Assembly: GCF_001039355.2 (NCBI RefSeq)
Contig: NW_019775543.1
Span: forward strand, 166,114 to 230,113
DNA length: 64,000 nt
Source of the DNA: Lingula anatina
Lineage: Eukaryota; Brachiopoda; Lingulata; Lingulida; Lingulidae
Direction of reading: 5' to 3'
Part shown: positions 1-10,209 of the stretch, in pieces
How the letters are laid out: the number at the start of each line of letters is the position of its first letter
Position numbering within the stretch: position 1 is the first letter of the stretch
Made by a program: the position numbers and the translations under genes
Notes under the pieces: model-generated
What the model was told of the DNA's origin: nothing
The model's database searches: none
Seen by the model: the letters and a program-made list of their open reading frames with translations, nothing else

Positions 1-1066
1 AATTTAGTTTCTTAGATATATTACACAGCTACAGAGTGCGCTAGTAGTCTGCATCAAAATATTGCATCGCGCTGATAGGCCTACTTAAATTTTGGATACT
101 ATTTTAGAAGCTCCTGATATCAGAGGGTATTACATAGGATTGCCATTGAAATGATCATTTTTTTCATCCAAATTCTTGCTTCCTCGATGCACCTTACTGG
201 CAAAGTGTAGCAAGTGTCCTCCCCTGTGTCCCGTACTTAGTATGTAGGCCTATTAAAACCCACAAGAGGTTTATACACTTCCGACTTTTCAATCATCGCT
301 AATTAATAACGCAGCATTTCTTTAGATATAATTTCTCATTCATTGAGATGGCGTTAAATACTACTCATTTCTAAATATCATTTTGATAAGGTAAACTGTC
401 CGTTTGTTTTCCCATCACTTGCGTGCCGAACCTTAAATGATCAATAACACTTAAAATGCCAATGTTAACATGATGCGTGCGTCTTGAGGCCTGCATTGAT
501 TATCGGGAAATTAAATGCTTAATCTTTAAGAATGATTGATATAAAGTTTAATCAATGAATGGCATAAATAATACATTGTGTGCATACTACAGCCTGTAGG
601 GGGTATTGTCCACGATGTTGTGCTTAATTAACGTCCTTGGATACGTATAACGCGAGCGTTCGTTGATGTTATTAAAAGATACCCCTAATCAGTGATGTTA
701 TGAGAAGAGGTCCACATAGTCCTGATCCTCATGATAAAGTGACATGGACAAGGACCTGTACTGGGTGATGGAGGAATGTCCAGCACCATTATGGTCAGAG
801 TGTGCCGGACAGCGATGACCTGATGATTAGTGACTTGGTGGCGGTGGCACTGTTATCGCGTGATATTGTGTCGGAGACTTCTGTACTACAATTTTGCTTA
901 TGTATCACGTTATCATAATTCACAAGACAAGTGCCAGCGTTAACTAAAGCGAGCACAGGAACATAAACGTGCCCTAGAGTCAACCAACTACTAGTATTAT
1001 TTTCTCTGACGTTGATAACGTCGTTGGAAGTTTGAAAGATTACCTCTGCTGTACGTTAACGTAACC
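1..1066. other. Intergenic sequence upstream of first ANKUB1-like gene
   Basis: AT-rich flank with no coding segment I can support. Two TAGGCCTA palindromes lie at 76-83 and 245-252. The promoter of the first ANKUB1-like gene must lie in the right part, but I see no convincing TATA box or initiator. Confidence 0.5.
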
Positions 1067-2893
1067 ATGAGGATTTTCATCGTGTACGAGAACGAGCGTA
1101 CCACTCTGGACGTACCCGAGGGGAGACCTGTGTTCGAGATAAAGAAAATCATTGAAAAGAATGTCTACCTGGATGTGTTATGTTTCGGAGAAAGCAGTCC
1201 CAAGTTTCTCGCCCTTGTGTACGGTGGTGCTGAGCTAGAGGATGACTGGATATTTACTGACGTCGTTCTCTATCCCGGAGCCACCATTCGGCTGTATATG
1301 AAAGAGGCGGTGATACCTGCTCTCAAAGTGAAATGTTTCTTTCTTAACAACGGTAAATTGGTAGAAATCTATCACGAAGGGAAAATTAGGGATTTGAAGA
1401 TTAAATACATACGGACCATGATAGCTCGAAAAACTGGTATTCCCGTGGGAGCATTCTTCATTTCTGACGACGGAGGCCGAGAGTTGTTCGATGAGAACAC
1501 GCTAGGGACTTACGACATGGGACGCGGGCAGACTGTTTACATGAAGACGTGGGAAGGATGGGAGACGCTGCTGAGATACGCTGTCGTCGGGTACACAAAC
1601 GGGGTCCAAGGTGAGTTATCCAGCGATGAGAAGGAAGCCCGATTCCAGATTAAGGTTGCCATGTACATCGCTGCGCACTACGGCCACGAAGCCCTGGCGG
1701 ATTTCGCGGTGCAACAGGGCGTTCGTGCATGTGAATGGACCGGAGAGCACCCGTTCAGACGTTGGACCGGTGGATCTCACATGCATCTTGACTGTAAACG
1801 CTCACCCATTCACGAGGCCGCAGAATTTGGCCATTTATCAGTCGTGCGCCGTTTTGTCGTAGACGATATTTATGCTGTGACTGCCCGTGATGGCAATAAC
1901 GTGATGCCGTTTTCCTTGGCACTGAGATACAAGCACAAGAAATGTGCAGCATTTTTACTCTCCCGAACATGGACCCGTTTAGACATTAACGGCAAGACCG
2001 TGCCCATCCAAGTTTGCGCTCGCCTGATGGCATGGGCGGAACAAGCACGTGTGCGGGTATGGTGGAAACATGGTGCAGAGAAATCTTCCCTGAAAAAGAA
2101 ACCATTTTTTGACCCTGGTGTTTTAGTTGGATCGGAGAAGATTAACGTCGACGGATTTGCAAAAACTGATACAATGTATGAACTTTCTCCAAAAGCAAGA
2201 TTCAGAAATTCTGCCGTCAAAGTTATGTTGCGTAACGCCACTGTGCGTCTGCGATCTCTAGTTGATGTTTTACCTAAGGCCCCTAAGTCTGTGTTCATCA
2301 CGCAGGCGTCAGTTGAGGAAACGATAGGAAATAAACCGAAAAGTACTTCTTTTCCAAACATAAAACCCCTGGCTAAGAACAAGTACCGAAACCAACTGTT
2401 AGACTTTGTTGCCAAAAAAGTGAGCCAGAAGCGTGACCTTGTTGACGGACTATCTCACTCCCTGATAACTGACACCAAAACACAAAGTGACTCGGTCAAA
2501 AATTCTAACAGTGATAAGGAAGAGATTATTGCAACAAAGCATCCAGAAACTTCCAAAGCTAAAAACGAACCACTGCGTCTTCCTCCCATAAAACCGGTTC
2601 GTAGACGACGCCGCGTGAAAGCTGCAACTGTAGATGCACCAATGTCTCTTCCCAAACTGAGCAAGGAGAGCCAACTGAAACCCTTCTTTAGGGCACGCTC
2701 TAAGTCAGAAGACCCAGACTCCACTTTAGACGTGTTTGAGAAATACCGCGGTCTCCCTGCTCGCGACTACGCCATCAAATGTCTTGGCCGAGCAAACAGG
2801 TTCACTACCAAACCGTGGCTGACCCAAGTGCGCATAGCCATGCAGTTCAGCTACTTCAATGTAAAACGGGCGTCCTTGGTAAATAAGTCGTAA
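1067..2893 (+). CDS. ANKUB1: ANKUB1-like protein, copy 1 (ubiquitin-like + ankyrin), intronless
   Basis: A 608-residue single-exon ORF. The N-terminus (about 1-80, starting MRIFIVYENER) is a ubiquitin-like fold, and a second ubiquitin-like stretch follows to about 165 (motif ARKTGIPVGAFF). The hallmark TWEGWETLLRYA comes next, then ankyrin-type repeats at about 190-300 (VAMYIAAHYGHEALADF and PIHEAAEFGHLSVVRRF). A basic, low-complexity linker leads to a conserved C-terminal block (RSKSEDP, EKYRG, ARDYAIKCL, KPWLTQVRIAM). This order matches vertebrate ANKUB1, whose biochemical function is poorly known; ankyrin repeats suggest protein binding. The ATG opens the conserved domain directly, so the start is secure. 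It is the first of three same-strand paralogues and is closer to copy 2 than to copy 3, for example in the C-terminal block. No intron is needed anywhere. Confidence 0.93.
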   Translation: MRIFIVYENERTTLDVPEGRPVFEIKKIIEKNVYLDVLCFGESSPKFLALVYGGAELEDDWIFTDVVLYPGATIRLYMKEAVIPALKVKCFFLNNGKLVEIYHEGKIRDLKIKYIRTMIARKTGIPVGAFFISDDGGRELFDENTLGTYDMGRGQTVYMKTWEGWETLLRYAVVGYTNGVQGELSSDEKEARFQIKVAMYIAAHYGHEALADFAVQQGVRACEWTGEHPFRRWTGGSHMHLDCKRSPIHEAAEFGHLSVVRRFVVDDIYAVTARDGNNVMPFSLALRYKHKKCAAFLLSRTWTRLDINGKTVPIQVCARLMAWAEQARVRVWWKHGAEKSSLKKKPFFDPGVLVGSEKINVDGFAKTDTMYELSPKARFRNSAVKVMLRNATVRLRSLVDVLPKAPKSVFITQASVEETIGNKPKSTSFPNIKPLAKNKYRNQLLDFVAKKVSQKRDLVDGLSHSLITDTKTQSDSVKNSNSDKEEIIATKHPETSKAKNEPLRLPPIKPVRRRRRVKAATVDAPMSLPKLSKESQLKPFFRARSKSEDPDSTLDVFEKYRGLPARDYAIKCLGRANRFTTKPWLTQVRIAMQFSYFNVKRASLVNKS

Positions 2894-3227
2894 TATTTGT
2901 CACACCTTAAAAAAATGTGGTGTTTTAACTCTAAACTAGAAAAGAACACTATAAACGGTACAGTTTCTATTAAGACTAGATCTTTGCTTAAGCATTGACG
3001 GGATAGCAATGTCTAGACATGTGCATTGAATAGCAACGGGGTATCTTGCAGAGCATGCCCACGCTATCCTTGATAACGTGATCACCTAATTCGATTACTT
3101 AATTACGAAGGTTATTAATTCGCTGCAGATTATCAACAAGTTTCAATGAAACGCATAACCTCTATCGAAGTACTTTACTTTTCAATATGATTTTTCAGTA
3201 TTGTATGTATTCATTTTTTTAAAATCA

Positions 3228-3233
3228 AATAAA
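3228..3233 (+). promoter_or_regulatory. Poly(A) signal AATAAA for ANKUB1-like copy 1
   Basis: An AATAAA hexamer about 335 bases after the stop codon, the first clear one downstream. It implies a 3' UTR of roughly 350 bases. Confidence 0.5.
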
Positions 3234-3303
3234 TATTACCAATGTGAGTACACTCAGCTTAATTCGTCTTTTGGAGATCTAGCATTGATAGTAATTTTGA
3301 ATA

Positions 3304-3649
3304 TTAAAGGGATAATAACTCTTCGCATGATATCTATATTTCACTATAAAAACATTGTGAATAACTCATAGAAATATGATATATTTTGTTTTACAACAAA
3401 AACGGCAGTTATAGCTATTTTTTCTGATATCTGAGCTTGTCTTTAGATCACGTGACCTCCAATGATGGCTATACTCTGTAAAAATCTCTTAAGAGATTTT
3501 AACAAAAAACCAAACTTTTTAGAAAAAAAACAGGGCCTAACTTTGAATGTAAAAATGGATTCATTAACCATTGGTAAGTATGGGAAAATTGTTGTTTACT
3601 CCAGGAAAATTCTTTTTTGGGCCGAAACGAAGAGTTATTATCCCTTTAA
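3304..3649. mobile_element. Fold-back element (MITE-like), 346 bp, 22-bp perfect inverted ends
   Basis: Positions 3304-3325 and 3628-3649 are exact reverse complements over 22 bases (each end begins TTAAAGGGATAATAACTC when read inward). The interior is AT-rich and carries no transposase. The TTAA at both outer ends could be a target duplication (piggyBac or Kolobok style) or part of the inverted repeat; the sequence cannot separate these. From memory, very similar TTAAAGGG-ATAACTC ends are frequent in molluscan DNA, which supports the organism guess. Confidence 0.75.
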
Positions 3650-3926
3650 GGAGTTGTTTGTGGCTAGTTTAGATTACGTTAAATGCATTGATACACTCTT
3701 GGGTGGTCACCACTTAGATAGTGTATATCACATAAATCTAAATAATTGGATTGTACTGACTACTAGGCCTATACAGAGGTCAATTCATAGACCATCGATA
3801 GGAAAATCCGAGATGAGATAAAAGTCAGCAAGAGAATGGATATGATACATCGTTTTTGTTGTTATTTTTTAAGTGTTGAAAATAAGGATTAATCGTCGTG
3901 ATTGATATCATTTAGTATGACAAATG

Positions 3927-3988
<62 letters not shown>

Positions 3989-5572
3989 AATGTGCACACG
4001 GATAAAAGAAACAACTGAGGTCTCTCCATTACCAGCTGTGATTGCAGTAGAGAAGACAGACTCTAACCAAAAAAATTGTTGCAGATAACCTTCACATTCC
4101 GCCATGAATACTTCCGTGTCATGTGCCACTATAAAATGGGCTTTAGTGTGTAGCCAGCGTTGTTTCTGATATTTCTGACCATAAACATCAAAATTCTGAG
4201 TAAGAGATATGTGCATCATGGCACTATGTGTTTTCCATTAAGTATTTATTGTAAGGAGTGTCGAAATATACGGATTTATATTATTTACAACTATACTTCT
4301 GGCTATAACTTCATAAACGAACTTCATAATTAGAGTTCTTGATATAGAGAGTTCGTGGGATTGAGCTTTAAAAAAAATAAACAGACTGAGAATTTCTACT
4401 GACTGAAATCATAAGCTTCCTACCACAAACCGACTACAGTTCTAAATTTAATATTACTCTATAAACAAAAACTTTAAACCCTCTTTTCTTCTTTTTGCCT
4501 TTAAAGTTATTTTGAGACAAATGTTTAGGTTGATTAAAATATAGGAAGATTTTAAAAAAACCCACGAACAATTCTTGTAAGTTCTCCTGCAGTTAGTAAA
4601 ACAACATAATTCATGAATAGAACGCGATGGAGCACAATGCATCTACATTTCTTTCCTGCAATATAGTCGCGTGCCAAAATCTCAGCCGTCCTTGTTTTAC
4701 AAATCTCGTGGCATGGGAGATTATTATTTTTTTGTTTGATTAAACCCAAGTTTATTATTAATCTTTTATATTTCATGTTTATTTAACGTAAAAGATTTAA
4801 ATCTTATTACCCAATAATTTCACGAGCTATACACTGTAAAGGTAAATACAATATAAGAGTATCGCACCCCCCTGCTACATTTCAACATTGTAGACAAAGG
4901 GCTAACATTTTATTTAAAGTAGAGGAGGGCAGAAATAATACCCTAGAATAATAACCGAAAAGAATTGTACGCTACATTTACAAAGGGTCCCTAACCACAC
5001 TGCCAGAAAGATACAAAAGGCAAGGCCACCAGAGAACACGGCGTAGCGCGGTAGTTGCTAAGTTCTACATTCGAGGGCTCTCATCTATGAATATCGCTTG
5101 CAATTCAACAATGGATTTACTATTTACCAAACAAGCCCTTCCAACTCTTACCTGCTCTCGTGTAAAAATATAAACAATAAGTAAGTGATTTTATAGCCTC
5201 GGTCACGTTCATGTGAACAGCGGTGCAACCCGATTTTCACTTGTATTTAATCGTCCTCGTCGTGCCGAAAAGGACACAGCACGTATGTTGACCATGTGAG
5301 AAGATGCTTCTTGTCCTGCGAGCAATGCAGAGATGAGCCCGCGTCTGGTCTGGCATTTACCATGAAATGATCCTGTCCAGCAGATTATGTAAGAGATGAT
5401 TCTGATTCAGTACAATGGTTGTGTTAAATGAAGGCGTGATTGGTCGTCATGGATCGTCATGTTTTATTCACGATGACTGGTATGTTGAGGTTTAAACTGT
5501 ATTTCAAGGCGAACTTTATCAAAATGGAATCGCTTTTCCGCTGACTGAGAGGAAAGGAAAGTATAGTCTAAA
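3650..5572. other. Intergenic region between ANKUB1-like copies 1 and 2
   Basis: AT-rich spacer holding the CT microsatellite and one TAGGCCTA palindrome (3764-3771). Short ORFs here cross the repeat or the fold-back element and look like chance. The last ~100 bases should include the promoter and leader of copy 2. Confidence 0.5.
3932..3986. repeat. (CT)n microsatellite
   Basis: An uninterrupted CT dinucleotide run of about 27 units. Read on the minus strand it gives an Arg-Glu repeat ORF that is an artefact. Confidence 0.95.
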
Positions 5573-7405
5573 ATGAGGGTGTTCGTTTTATACAACGACG
5601 AGCGGACTGTATTAGATATCCCGCAAGGGAAAACAATATCCGAGGTCAAGAAAATCGTCGAAGACAATGTTTACCTGGATTCGTCGTACTACACGGACGA
5701 CTCACAGTCTCTGGTGCTTTCCTACGCAGGAGGCGTGTTGGAAGATGACTGGATCTTCACAGATATTGTCCTCAATCCTGGCGCCACAATCCGCGCTGTG
5801 ATCACGGAGACAATTTTCCCAGCATTGAAAGTATGGTGCTCATACAATGGGAAAACAGTAGAAATATTCACCGAGGAAAATTTAGTAACTTCCCCTGTTT
5901 CTGTGTCTAGGGCGTTAATAGCTCGTCGAACCGGTATTCCCGTCGGCGCGTTTTTTCTTGAAACATTAAAAGGCAAAGAACTTTTTGACAATTGCGAATT
6001 AGGTGTTTACGGTCTGAAGCGCGGTGAGCAAGTGAACATGAAATCCTGGGACGGTTGGGACAAATTTCTGAGGTACGCAACACTGGGGTACAACGCCGGT
6101 GTCATAGATGAACTAGCCTCGGACGAGGCTGTAGCAAGGTTTCAGATGAAATGCGCCATGTATATTGCCGCCCACTTCGGCCACGACGAGCTGGCGGAGT
6201 ACCTGTTGCAACAAGGGGTGAAGGCGCACGAGTGGATAGGAGATCACCCCTACAGAAAGTGGTGCAAAGATGAAGAGCATATTGACTGTAGAAGAACGCC
6301 CGTTCATGAGGCAGCAGAATTCGGGCAACTTTCCGTACTTCGGAGGTTCGTTCTCGATAACGTGTTCGCCGTGACGGCACGTGACGGTAACGGTACGTTA
6401 CCCCTTAGTCTGTCCCTACGCAACAAGCAAAAGAAATGCGCCGGGTATCTCCTAGCAAAATCGTGGAGTCGAATTGAGTTTGATACAAAAACAATTCCCA
6501 TTTCCCTCTGCGCAAAGATGAAATTCTGGGCTGAACGAGCCAAGGAAATGGTATGGTGGAAAATGGGCTTTGAAAAGTCGTCCCTGAAGAAGAAGCCGTT
6601 CATAGACATGGGGGTCCTAGTCGGTATGCAGGGTGTCAACGTTGATGGTTTCCCTAAGAGAGACACTCTCATCAAAAAGGAAATGCCCGGCTGGCTGAAG
6701 AGCGCAGTCCCCAAAGGCCCAGACCCTGAACCATATTTTCACAAAATAACTAGCGAGATGCTGATACAGAGGATGAACAGGACGAGCAGGCTGTCAAAAA
6801 ACGAATCCACAGATAGTTTGCAGCCCAGGGCGTCACTCAGGTCCCCTCGTGCACGGAGCGGGGACAGCACAACCCGTGTCCGTCTTCCTGCCATCCACGA
6901 ATCATCAAAATACAACACAACGCATCAAAACAACTCCTCTATGCCGCGAAAAGAAGTGGAGTTCTCAGACAATCTAGCCAGAACTCAAAGTAAAGACAGT
7001 AAGGCAACTTTCATACAGACTGGTTTTAATAGATCGAAAGACAATGTGTTTGATGACTCAAAATCAGAACCAGCCCTAAGCCGCCCGTCTTCTAAAAAAC
7101 GAAAAAAGAAAGCTGCAACCATAGACGCGCCGATCCCTTTGCCACAGATAAGCAAAGAGAACAAAATGAGACCGTATTTCCACCCAAGATCAAAATCTGA
7201 GGATCCTATGACGACTTTGAAATTGTACGAAAAATATCGAGGCATGAAAGCCCGGGACTATGCCATCAAATGTTTAGCCATATCAAATACGTTCAAGGAA
7301 AAACCGTGGCTAAAACAGGTCCGCATGGCCATGACGTTCGCAGAATATGGCGTAAAACGCGCGGCCTTGGATCCAATAAAACAAAGGAAAATGCACGGAC
7401 GGTGA
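5573..7405 (+). CDS. ANKUB1: ANKUB1-like protein, copy 2, intronless
   Basis: A 610-residue single-exon ORF starting MRVFVLYNDER, with the same plan as copy 1: ubiquitin-like domain at about 1-80, a second ubiquitin-like part (ARRTGIPVGAFF), the SWDGWDKFLRYA hallmark, and ankyrin-type repeats (CAMYIAAHFGHDELAEYLL; PVHEAAEFGQLSVLRRF). A polar Ser/Lys/Arg-rich linker at about 390-520 precedes the C-terminal block RSKSEDP - YEKYRG - ARDYAIKCL - FKEKPWLKQVRMAM. The same C-terminal core (a CLA..FKEKPWL signature) is present in vertebrate ANKUB1. The linker is the least conserved part against copy 1, as expected for a tether under weak constraint. The 2.7-kb spacing and same strand point to tandem duplication. 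Confidence 0.93.
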   Translation: MRVFVLYNDERTVLDIPQGKTISEVKKIVEDNVYLDSSYYTDDSQSLVLSYAGGVLEDDWIFTDIVLNPGATIRAVITETIFPALKVWCSYNGKTVEIFTEENLVTSPVSVSRALIARRTGIPVGAFFLETLKGKELFDNCELGVYGLKRGEQVNMKSWDGWDKFLRYATLGYNAGVIDELASDEAVARFQMKCAMYIAAHFGHDELAEYLLQQGVKAHEWIGDHPYRKWCKDEEHIDCRRTPVHEAAEFGQLSVLRRFVLDNVFAVTARDGNGTLPLSLSLRNKQKKCAGYLLAKSWSRIEFDTKTIPISLCAKMKFWAERAKEMVWWKMGFEKSSLKKKPFIDMGVLVGMQGVNVDGFPKRDTLIKKEMPGWLKSAVPKGPDPEPYFHKITSEMLIQRMNRTSRLSKNESTDSLQPRASLRSPRARSGDSTTRVRLPAIHESSKYNTTHQNNSSMPRKEVEFSDNLARTQSKDSKATFIQTGFNRSKDNVFDDSKSEPALSRPSSKKRKKKAATIDAPIPLPQISKENKMRPYFHPRSKSEDPMTTLKLYEKYRGMKARDYAIKCLAISNTFKEKPWLKQVRMAMTFAEYGVKRAALDPIKQRKMHGR

Positions 7406-7825
7406 AAAACTTACTGTTACACTGAATTTGATGTTAGAGTGTAACATTGAATTAATTATCATATCAAAATACCTTAGATTTATACTTTTAGTGCATTTAC
7501 ATCTATCATATTTAGTAACGTGATAGGATCACTCTATTCACATTAAATTGATGTAAAATGTTTTATTTGTACCTTCAGAGATTTGAGCATAAAAGCCATT
7601 GTCATGACTCAATATTATTTTCACACTGTGTTGTCACGCTGTGATCACTTATTGACTTTTTGTAGTCATTAGATTCAACCAAACGCCAACACTAGTGCTA
7701 TTATCGTGGGATTTTTACTGACGCAGGCATAGGAAAAAAATATATGAATAATACCAAAATTGTGTTCAGTTTTACGTATGAAATTTTAGATTGTAAGATA
7801 AGAATTTGTCAACAATGTTTTATAT

Positions 7826-7831
7826 AATAAA
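7826..7831 (+). promoter_or_regulatory. Poly(A) signal AATAAA for ANKUB1-like copy 2
   Basis: An AATAAA hexamer about 420 bases after the stop, the first good candidate downstream of copy 2. Confidence 0.45.
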
Positions 7832-9349
7832 TATGAATTTCATACACTAAAATGAAATTGTTTTTTAAACTTGTTTAATATATTGACTCATTGACTCCAG
7901 AAACCTTCAATACAAAATCGGCTGAAAACGGAAACCCGTCGTATGCATTAGGCCTACGTATAAAAGCGTACGGTGCCTGATCACTTAAAAGTCTTTCATA
8001 ATTTTTCTTTTTATATATCGCATTTATTCTAAAAATTATGTACTAAAACTTTCAAACATACGTTCAATATGTATGAAGCATTAAAGGGAAATATTTTTAC
8101 GTAATTACACCTCGAAACCTATAATGAAATTAACATAGAAAAATCTATAATATTTTTCCGCAAGAGTTCGTTGAATTTCTAAAGATAGTGAAAAGATTGA
8201 TCAGGCTTTTGTTCGACATAGTCATATGGCCGTTTGTCTCAGAAGGAACACTGAGTGGAAGTGGGTATCTGACTACGACACGATCAAGGAAACGGCATTC
8301 AGCTTACAAAAATGTAAAATCAATCATACACATTTAAAATCAGAGAACCATTCGTAAAGGGGAGTTTGTCGGGGAATCACAATGTATGCTGTCAATATGT
8401 CTTAGGTTCTTTGGAGAATCGCTGAATTCTTAATTCTTTGTATTGTTAATCGTAAAATTAAAAATATGTAGAAAAAGTAATACTAAGTTACCAACTCGAT
8501 ATGATTTTATTATAAGAACTGACATTATCAAATGGTATTGTCACTAATTCAATAATTGTGCAGCTGGCCATGTTGCAAAATTTTGTCCGCAATATGTATC
8601 GAGCTCAACATTTTTTTTAACAATTGCCTTTTTAAAGCAGGCACCCTTAACATATCGTATCTAACATCTAATCAGAATGAAGTAGACCTGATTCTTAAAT
8701 TTTGTTTGCCCTTTTCATTTTATTAACCAACTGATTTCGCATTTTCCTGCACACGAAGGCTCGGGTTAACAATGATTTAGCCGGTTTCTATATAGTCATT
8801 TCTCTAGTATAATGCTGCCGCAGTTCACGTGTCACAAACAAATATTTAAAACACGAAATTTGTTGCTACTCAATATTGAAATTTTGCTAAGAATCAAACT
8901 TAGTGAATGGGAAAGTAATGTGATATAGAAAGTAAATAATTGTATCAAATTTAAAGCATTATTATGGTAACCTATGTTAGGGAAGCGTCGTGTTTACCTT
9001 AGGGGGTTGTTGGGTCTTACGTCGCATATAGCTTCCCTCGAAAGGGAAACTGACAAAATAATTTACAGATATATTTAAAAAAATGTCATTATATATAAAA
9101 TTGGCACACTGCGTTTGCTCTCTGAAAATGTAGTTGCTGTGAATTCCTGGAATCTCTTATTATCAAATTTTCCCGGTTCTCTCCCCTTCTTATTGGGAAC
9201 GTTTTCCAATCGAACCCTTTCCACTGAAACTACAACCACATAGTGTTGTTATTATTCCCTATTGTTACAAGTATTATCATGCTAAATTATAAACACGATA
9301 GCCATTATATTCGAGGGGCAGCAAAATTCAATGGAATCTATACAAACAC

Positions 9350-9649
9350 ATGCGGGTCTCTAAGACGCAAAGGGCGAACGGCTCGACACAACAACTAGTT
9401 TTTGTGACACATTTGGTCAAAGATTGTAGCAAGCGCTGTTACGGGTTCCCTTCTTTGTTTGTTGCCGTTGATGATGTAGCTGGGGCTAGACGTGCTGAAC
9501 CACCTTCCCCTAGGAACTGGCTAGGAACAAGCCAGAGAGGCTTCCTCAATTCCATCTCAAGTGACTCTTTTGCTGGACGTGCCATGGTTAAATTACCGGA
9601 CTTACAGTTTGACAAGGTGGGCATGCACACGCGCTATTTGATCAAGTAG
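9350..9649. other. GC-richer open island, unknown nature
   Basis: Base composition is clearly less AT-rich than the flanks, and long open frames exist on both strands (99 codons on plus, 63 on minus). Neither product resembles a domain I know. It could be a decayed exon, a fragment of a retroposed gene, or a promoter-type region upstream of copy 3. No splice context or start supports a real gene. Confidence 0.25.
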
Positions 9650-10209
9650 TGGTCATCTCTGAAGTGGACATTAGTTGAATGGTCATTTCATTGTGACCAG
9701 TCGCTGCGGTCCCCTGACAACCATCGCTTGGAAGCGGATAGTAGGTGTCAAGTGATTGAGTGGACACTGAGAAGTAATTTGGACTTACTAGCGGGAATCG
9801 ACCAAACTTATTCACCTATACTAAAGTGTGTATTAGTTGCATCGTAGGTGTCTGAACGTACATTGAAATAACGTTTTAAAAAGAACAAAAACCATACTTG
9901 AACACCCACGTAGAAATGTACCACTATTGCATACGAGGTGATAGAGAAGGTATTAAAATTGGACATTGCGAGCTACATTACATCATTTAATCGCCGATAA
10001 GGAGGAAGCCGTTTTATTGCATTTTAACTGTTGCCCTGTTCCAGCAATCAAACAATTATTAACTGACGTCACTGCGCATGACATTATATGGAACGTTTCT
10101 GACGGGATGTAATCAAATTTTGCTTATTTGCAGCGCTAAGATGACGAACACGGCTCATTTTGAAGTCAGCGAGTTTTCATAAACACCTCACGGCAAATTT
10201 AATTAAAAA

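Larger units (their letters stand above)
7406..10209. other. Intergenic region between ANKUB1-like copies 2 and 3
   Basis: AT-rich spacer of 2.8 kb. A poly(A) signal lies at 7826-7831. A local GC-richer island (about 9350-9650) has an open frame on each strand but no recognisable domain. A TAGGCCTA palindrome is at 7949-7956. I see no RNA gene. Confidence 0.5.

Noticed and set aside
3462-3821. 119-codon plus-strand ORF between ANKUB1 copies
   Set aside because: It starts inside the 346-bp fold-back element, runs through its right terminal repeat, and shows no domain or start context.
3908-4219. Minus-strand ORF with an Arg-Glu repeat
   Set aside because: The repeat is a translation of the CT microsatellite; no other support.
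9350-9649. Opposed ORFs in a GC-richer island as a gene
   Set aside because: No recognisable domain on either strand, no splice context; kept only as an unexplained composition island.
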